A stretch of DNA of 7,275 nucleotides from an uncultured Clostridia bacterium. GTDB taxonomy: Bacteria > Bacillota > Clostridia > TANB77 > CAG-508. How positions within the stretch are numbered: the first letter of the stretch is position 1; every line of letters starts with the position of its first letter. Made by a program: the position numbers and the translations under genes. Of the stretch, positions 4,545-7,275 are shown piece by piece. The DNA lies in the NCBI GenBank assembly GCA_948739805.1, contig CAPYID010000059.1, positions 1-7,275 of the forward strand, given 5' to 3'. The notes below the pieces were generated by a model, which was given only the letters and a program-made list of their open reading frames with translations, searched no databases and was not told where the DNA came from.

Positions 4545-4548
4545 TCAT
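4516..4548 (-). CDS. Possible 10-codon leader ORF before hepT
   Basis: ATG at 4548 with GGAG 8 bases upstream encodes MSEKIYTYEK and a TAA stop. It ends just past the ATG at 4526, the likeliest family-type start of the HepT-like gene, overlapping by 11 bases. Translation of this short ORF could deliver ribosomes to that start, which lacks its own ribosome site. Alternatively it marks an ancient frameshift at the hepT start, or it is chance. Confidence 0.3.
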   Translation of the reverse strand: MSEKIYTYEK

Positions 4549-4596
4549 AATATCAACTCCGCACATTCTTATTCTATATCCTTCATTTTCTGTAAT

Positions 4597-4625
4597 ATAT
4601 TACCATATTAATTGAAATTTGTCTA
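4597..4625 (-). promoter_or_regulatory. Promoter of the hepT-ykpA operon
   Basis: On the minus strand, TAGACA (4620-4625), 17 bases, TAATAT (4597-4602), preceded by TGG, which makes an extended -10. The start would be near 4590, giving a leader of about 42 bases to ATG 4548. It is the only good minus-strand promoter found before the two overlapping genes. Confidence 0.6.
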
Positions 4626-4686
4626 TATCTATTTTTTGCATAAATTGGGGGTTGTCGGGATAAATCGAGTCCTTTGCCTTTTAAAA

Positions 4687-4735
4687 CCCTCTGTCAGCCT
4701 TCGGTTGCCACCTACCTTAGGTAAGGGAGGCATTT
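4687..4735. repeat. Degenerate palindromic intergenic repeat (REP/MITE-like)
   Basis: The unit holds two adjacent hairpins: CAGCC (4695-4699) with GGTTG (4703-4707), and CCT-A-CCTT (4711-4718) with AAGG-G-AGG (4723-4730), which has one A-G mismatch. It is far richer in G and C than its surroundings. The layout CCTCTGTCAGCC, then GGTTGCCACC, then GTAAGGGAGGC resembles a palindromic repeat I recall as common between genes in gut Clostridia. It lies between the divergent hepT and lysozyme genes, outside both predicted promoters. The family assignment is from memory. Confidence 0.55.
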
Positions 4736-4752
4736 TACCACCTGAATTGTAA

Positions 4753-4797
4753 CACATTCTCACATTTGTCACACATTTTGATTATAATCAATATAAT
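4753..4797 (+). promoter_or_regulatory. Lysozyme gene control region: palindrome, CACATT repeats, TATAAT
   Basis: Three CACATT units (4753-4758, 4761-4766, 4772-4777) lead into a perfect 14-bp palindrome, TTGATTATAATCAA (4778-4791), overlapping one TATAAT (4783-4788) and touching a second (4792-4797). No well-spaced -35 is present: TTGTCA (4766-4771) is 20 bases from the second -10 and CACATT is 16 from the first. A promoter that depends on an activator, or is blocked by a repressor at the palindrome, would fit. Confidence 0.45.
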
Positions 4798-4836
4798 AAA
4801 TAAATGACTTTAAGACTTAGGAAAGGATGTTTTACT

Positions 4837-6078
4837 ATGAAGAGAAATGTTCTGAAATTTTCTATTATGTTTTTGGCTTTGCTTATACATATTTTTTGTA
4901 TTATTAATTCTATATGTTATGCTACACCAATTACAACTAATACTATTTATTCTGGCATTGATGTAAGCGAGTATCAAGGTTACATAGATTATGCTAGGGT
5001 TAAATCCTCTGGTATTCAAATTGTTTATATAAAGGCTAGTGAAGGAACTACTATTATTGACCCTTATTTTAGAACTAATTATGATAATGCTAAGGCTCAG
5101 GGGCTAAAAATTGGTTTTTATCATTTTGTAAGAGCTAGAAATGAAGAAGAGGCTGTTAGGGAAGCAATTTTTTTCCATTCTGTTATTTCTGGTACATCGC
5201 CTGATTGTAGACTTGCTATGGATTTTGAGGTTTTTGATGGTTTAGGTGCACAAAAAATTAATCAGATTTCTTTCGCTTTTTTGCAAAAATTAGAAGAGTT
5301 ATCGAAAAAAGAGTGTGTTGTTTATAGTGATGAGTATAATGCAAGAACTGTTTTTAGTCGCGAATTAGCTTTGTCTTATCCTTTATGGATTGCTGAATAT
5401 TGTGTAAATGTCCCAACAAGTACAGGTAATTGGGATGAATGGATTGGTTTTCAATACTCTGATAGAGGTAGAATTGATGGCATAAATGGTAATGTGGATT
5501 TAGATAAATTTAGGGATAATATTTTTCTTTCTGATAGTGGTGTAATTCCTGCTCCTGAACCAGAACCTGAACCTACTCCTGATCCTGATGATTCTAATAA
5601 TATTTATTATTATGTAAAACGTGGTGATACTTTGTCTCATATTGCCTTATGGTATAATACTACTGTGCAGAATTTAGTGAAGTTAAATAATATTCAAAAT
5701 CCTGATTTGATTTACATTGGTCAGAGATTATTGATTTCTGTTTCTGATGATCCTAATAAGTCTAAGGAGGTTAAGTATACTGTAAAAAGAGGCGATACCT
5801 TGTCTAAGATTGCTAATCGTTATGGTATTACTGTAAATGAAATTGTTGCTTTAAATAATATTAAAAATCCGAATTTGATTTATGTTGGTCAACAACTTAG
5901 AATTCCTTTGGATAATTCTATTAATCAAATGCAGAATGTTTATTATAGAGTTCAAAGAGGTGACCGTTTATGGCGAATTGCTAAAAGATATAGGACTACT
6001 GTGTCTAATATTGCTAGACTTAATGGAATTCGCAATCCTAATTTAATTTTTGTTGGGCAGATATTGAGGATATATTAG
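4837..6078 (+). CDS. Secreted GH25 lysozyme with three LysM repeats
   Basis: This 413-residue exported muramidase cleaves the MurNAc-GlcNAc bond of peptidoglycan. A signal peptide (1-29: KR, a long hydrophobic stretch, probable cleavage after CYA) precedes a GH25 domain (about 37-230). That domain has Asp42 in DVSEYQG, YHF at 95-97, the acidic pair Asp129 and Glu131 (Glu the expected acid catalyst), and a closing DLD (221-223). A Pro-Glu linker (238-250) leads to three LysM repeats (about 257-300, 313-357, 368-413), each starting with V-x-RGD and ending PNLIxVGQ-like; they bind the glycan. The start at 4837 has AGGAAAGGA (4820-4828) 8 bases upstream and gives a proper signal peptide; the in-frame ATG at 4804 has no ribosome site. 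No phage genes adjoin, so it is probably a cell-wall remodelling enzyme of the host. Confidence 0.94.
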   Translation: MKRNVLKFSIMFLALLIHIFCIINSICYATPITTNTIYSGIDVSEYQGYIDYARVKSSGIQIVYIKASEGTTIIDPYFRTNYDNAKAQGLKIGFYHFVRARNEEEAVREAIFFHSVISGTSPDCRLAMDFEVFDGLGAQKINQISFAFLQKLEELSKKECVVYSDEYNARTVFSRELALSYPLWIAEYCVNVPTSTGNWDEWIGFQYSDRGRIDGINGNVDLDKFRDNIFLSDSGVIPAPEPEPEPTPDPDDSNNIYYYVKRGDTLSHIALWYNTTVQNLVKLNNIQNPDLIYIGQRLLISVSDDPNKSKEVKYTVKRGDTLSKIANRYGITVNEIVALNNIKNPNLIYVGQQLRIPLDNSINQMQNVYYRVQRGDRLWRIAKRYRTTVSNIARLNGIRNPNLIFVGQILRIY

Positions 6079-6101
6079 AAGGTGATTGTAATATCGTATT
6101 T

Positions 6102-6157
6102 ACCTTAGGGATGTTCCTTCGAGTTCATTTTTGAGCTTTGATAAACATCCCTAAGGT
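6102..6157. terminator. Long inverted repeat, probable bidirectional terminator
   Basis: ACCTTAGGGATGTT (6102-6115) and AACATCCCTAAGGT (6144-6157) are a perfect 14-bp pair. Inside, TTCGAGTTC (6118-6126) and GAGCTTTGA (6133-6141) pair with one mismatch and some G-U pairs around an ATTTTT loop, giving a hairpin of over 20 pairs. It lies between the converging lysozyme and TetR genes. T-runs after the stem are poor (TTCATTTAAG on plus, AAATACG on minus), so it may be a repeat element or a 3' protective structure. Confidence 0.6.
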
Positions 6158-6182
6158 TCATTTAAGAATGCCCTTAATATTT

Positions 6183-6779
6183 TTATGATGTTCTTATCAT
6201 ATTTCTAATTGTGTCATATAAGTATGGTTTATATTCATTTATTGGTAATGGCTCATCATATAGAATAGAGTTGAAACATGTTGAACTTACTAATTCTATT
6301 ATCATAAATAGTGTGACTTCTGGATTTTTTAAATCTATATGATTTTCTTCTACTCCTTTTATAAATAGTTTATATATGCTGTCTTCACTTGTTTCTTCAT
6401 ATATTTTTCGGATATTTTTGTTATATATCCCCCAGGATAAATTTTTTGATATGAATTTTAATAGTGTTGGTGCTTTTACTAGTTCATCGATTACATAGTT
6501 GATTATAAATATTACTTGATCAGATAAGTTTTCTATGTAATTTTTTCTTAGTTCTTTTAATGCTTCATTAAATAATTTGTTGGATTTTTTTGCTATTAAT
6601 ATGTCCCTTATTTCATATTTGTCTTTAAAGTATAAGTAAAATGTGCCTTTTGCTACATTTGCATTGTCTACTATGTCTTGTATTGATGTGTCTTTCATTC
6701 CCTTTTCTGTGAATAGCTTAAATGCTGTATTTAATAGTCTTGATTCTTTATTATTTTCTTCTGTTTTGTCTTTTTTCAT
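6183..6779 (-). CDS. TetR/AcrR-family transcriptional regulator
   Basis: This is a 198-residue DNA-binding repressor-type protein. The N-terminal helix-turn-helix (about 14-54) has the family pattern AFKLFTEKG, TSIQDIVDNANV and KGTFYLYFKDK. The C-terminal two thirds is a helical ligand and dimer domain of normal length with no diagnostic residues, so the ligand is unknown. ATG 6779 has only a weak purine-rich ribosome site (AGAAAG). A promoter with an overlapping palindrome lies about 55-80 bases upstream and suggests autorepression. The gene on its 5' side encodes a surface protein on the same strand, ending 132 bases before this start. TetR regulators often control a neighbouring transporter or lipid gene, but none is complete in this window, so the target is open. 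Confidence 0.92.
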   Translation of the reverse strand: MKKDKTEENNKESRLLNTAFKLFTEKGMKDTSIQDIVDNANVAKGTFYLYFKDKYEIRDILIAKKSNKLFNEALKELRKNYIENLSDQVIFIINYVIDELVKAPTLLKFISKNLSWGIYNKNIRKIYEETSEDSIYKLFIKGVEENHIDLKNPEVTLFMIIELVSSTCFNSILYDEPLPINEYKPYLYDTIRNMIRTS

Positions 6780-6831
6780 ATTATCATTTCTTTCTATAAT
6801 TTATTCCTTCATTTACCTTTTGATAGATTAT

Positions 6832-6860
6832 ATTATTACATATTTTGAACGATTGGTCAA
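6832..6860 (-). promoter_or_regulatory. Promoter and probable operator of the TetR-family gene
   Basis: On the minus strand, TTGACC (6855-6860), 17 bases, AATAAT (6832-6837): five of six matches in each hexamer. The -35 lies inside TTGACCAATCGTTCAA (6845-6860), an imperfect palindrome with 12 of 16 positions symmetric, of the TGACC-N-GGTCA style often bound by TetR regulators. A repressor there would block the polymerase. The binding protein is presumably the TetR product, by proximity. Confidence 0.6.
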
Positions 6861-6911
6861 TATCTAAAATTGCTGAAAATGCACGGGATATATATTATTT
6901 GTGTTTATTTG

Positions 6912-7275
6912 TTAAACTGTTTTCTTTCTTATCGTAATTATTGCATAACTACTTATGCTTATTATGATTATTAGACTTCCTATTATGATTAGGTTCGTTT
7001 CTAAGCCTGTTTTTATTGTTAAGATTAGTGTTGCTTCTGATAGGTCGTCTTTTGCGTTTATGTCTTCTTGGTCTGTTTCTAAGCTTGCTTTGTTTGTTTT
7101 GTTTCCTAGATTTTTTTCTCCATTTTCCCATTTTAGTATTAGGTATAGGTCTTTACTTTCTCCTGCTTGTAGTTCTATTTCTGCTTCTAGTTGTCCTTTT
7201 GCTTTTTCTGTCCAGTAGCTTGGTGCTTCTACTATTTTTAGCCCTTCTGGTATTGTGTCTGTTACTTTTACTTTT
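6912..7275 (-). CDS. C-terminal part of a cell-surface anchored protein (5' end outside window)
   Basis: One minus-strand frame stays open from the right edge to a TAA at 6912, giving the last 120 codons; the start lies beyond 7275. It begins VKVTDTIPEG, typical of a bacterial surface repeat domain (DUF11-like), continues with a strand-rich acidic part (ELQAGESKDLYL, DDLSEATLILTI), and ends with TIKTG (86-90), a hydrophobic helix (about 94-115) and RKKTV. That order is the layout of a sortase sorting signal, with TIKTG in place of LPxTG; membrane anchoring alone is the alternative. Codons are mostly A-ending. No terminator is obvious in the 130 bases before the TetR gene on the same strand, so some read-through is possible. 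Confidence 0.72.
   Translation of the reverse strand, partial: KVKVTDTIPEGLKIVEAPSYWTEKAKGQLEAEIELQAGESKDLYLILKWENGEKNLGNKTNKASLETDQEDINAKDDLSEATLILTIKTGLETNLIIIGSLIIIISISSYAIITIRKKTV

Noticed and set aside
4804..4836. Upstream start for the lysozyme gene at 4804
   Set aside because: No ribosome site, and it would put charged residues before the signal peptide; ATG 4837 has AGGAAAGGA at the right distance.
4549..4836. Search for an MntA-type nucleotidyltransferase upstream of the HepT-like gene
   Set aside because: No open frame with a GSxARG-like motif is present; the region holds only promoters and a repeat.
6949..7218. Basic minus-strand ORF and plus-strand ORF near the right edge
   Set aside because: Both are shadows of the surface-protein frame, which stays open to the window edge and has recognisable C-terminal features.
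1..7275. CRISPR arrays, tRNA or rRNA genes, insertion sequences, metabolite riboswitches
   Set aside because: No regularly spaced repeats, no tRNA-like fold with a TTCGA arm, no transposase motifs and no known riboswitch core were seen on either strand.

Overview
The window is very AT-rich, uses the standard code and carries strong AGGAGG-type ribosome binding sites. Its gene families are typical of a low-GC Gram-positive: a YkpA-type ABC-F protein, a GH25 lysozyme with LysM repeats, an HD-GYP protein and a C-terminally anchored surface protein. I infer a member of the Clostridia (Bacillota), possibly gut-associated. The species cannot be told from the sequence.

Left part (1-1831). Two diverged direct copies of a ~380 bp module (about 8-382 and 1437-1831) flank a short-chain dehydrogenase/reductase gene. 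Neither small gene is long enough for a routine ORF call. Each module has, in the same order: a promoter; a 5' hairpin that hides the Shine-Dalgarno site; a 33- or 37-codon gene for a hydrophobic single-helix peptide; a hairpin that ends a minus-strand transcript; a second hairpin; and a consensus minus-strand promoter (TTGACT-17-TATAAT). This is the architecture of a type I toxin-antitoxin pair with a convergent antisense RNA of about 90-100 nt. The hairpins keep pairing while their sequences change, which supports real RNA structure. This is the most interesting part of the window.

Middle part (1883-4836). A stand-alone HD-GYP phosphodiesterase (+) converges, across a shared terminator hairpin, on a two-gene minus-strand operon. 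That operon is an orphan HepT-like (DUF86) protein overlapping a ykpA/ybiT-type ABC-F ATPase. A good promoter and a possible 10-codon leader ORF precede hepT. The following intergenic region holds a degenerate copy of a hairpin repeat and the control region of the next gene.

Right part (4837-7275). A secreted GH25 lysozyme with three LysM repeats converges, across a long inverted repeat, on a minus-strand TetR-family regulator. An imperfect 16-bp palindrome overlaps the -35 of the regulator's promoter, suggesting autorepression. The right edge holds the C-terminal 120 codons of a minus-strand surface protein with a sorting-signal-like tail.

From 1883 onward the plus strand is T-rich whichever strand is coding, whereas the dehydrogenase gene is A-rich on the plus strand. 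The dehydrogenase and its flanking modules may therefore be a later arrival or an inverted segment.
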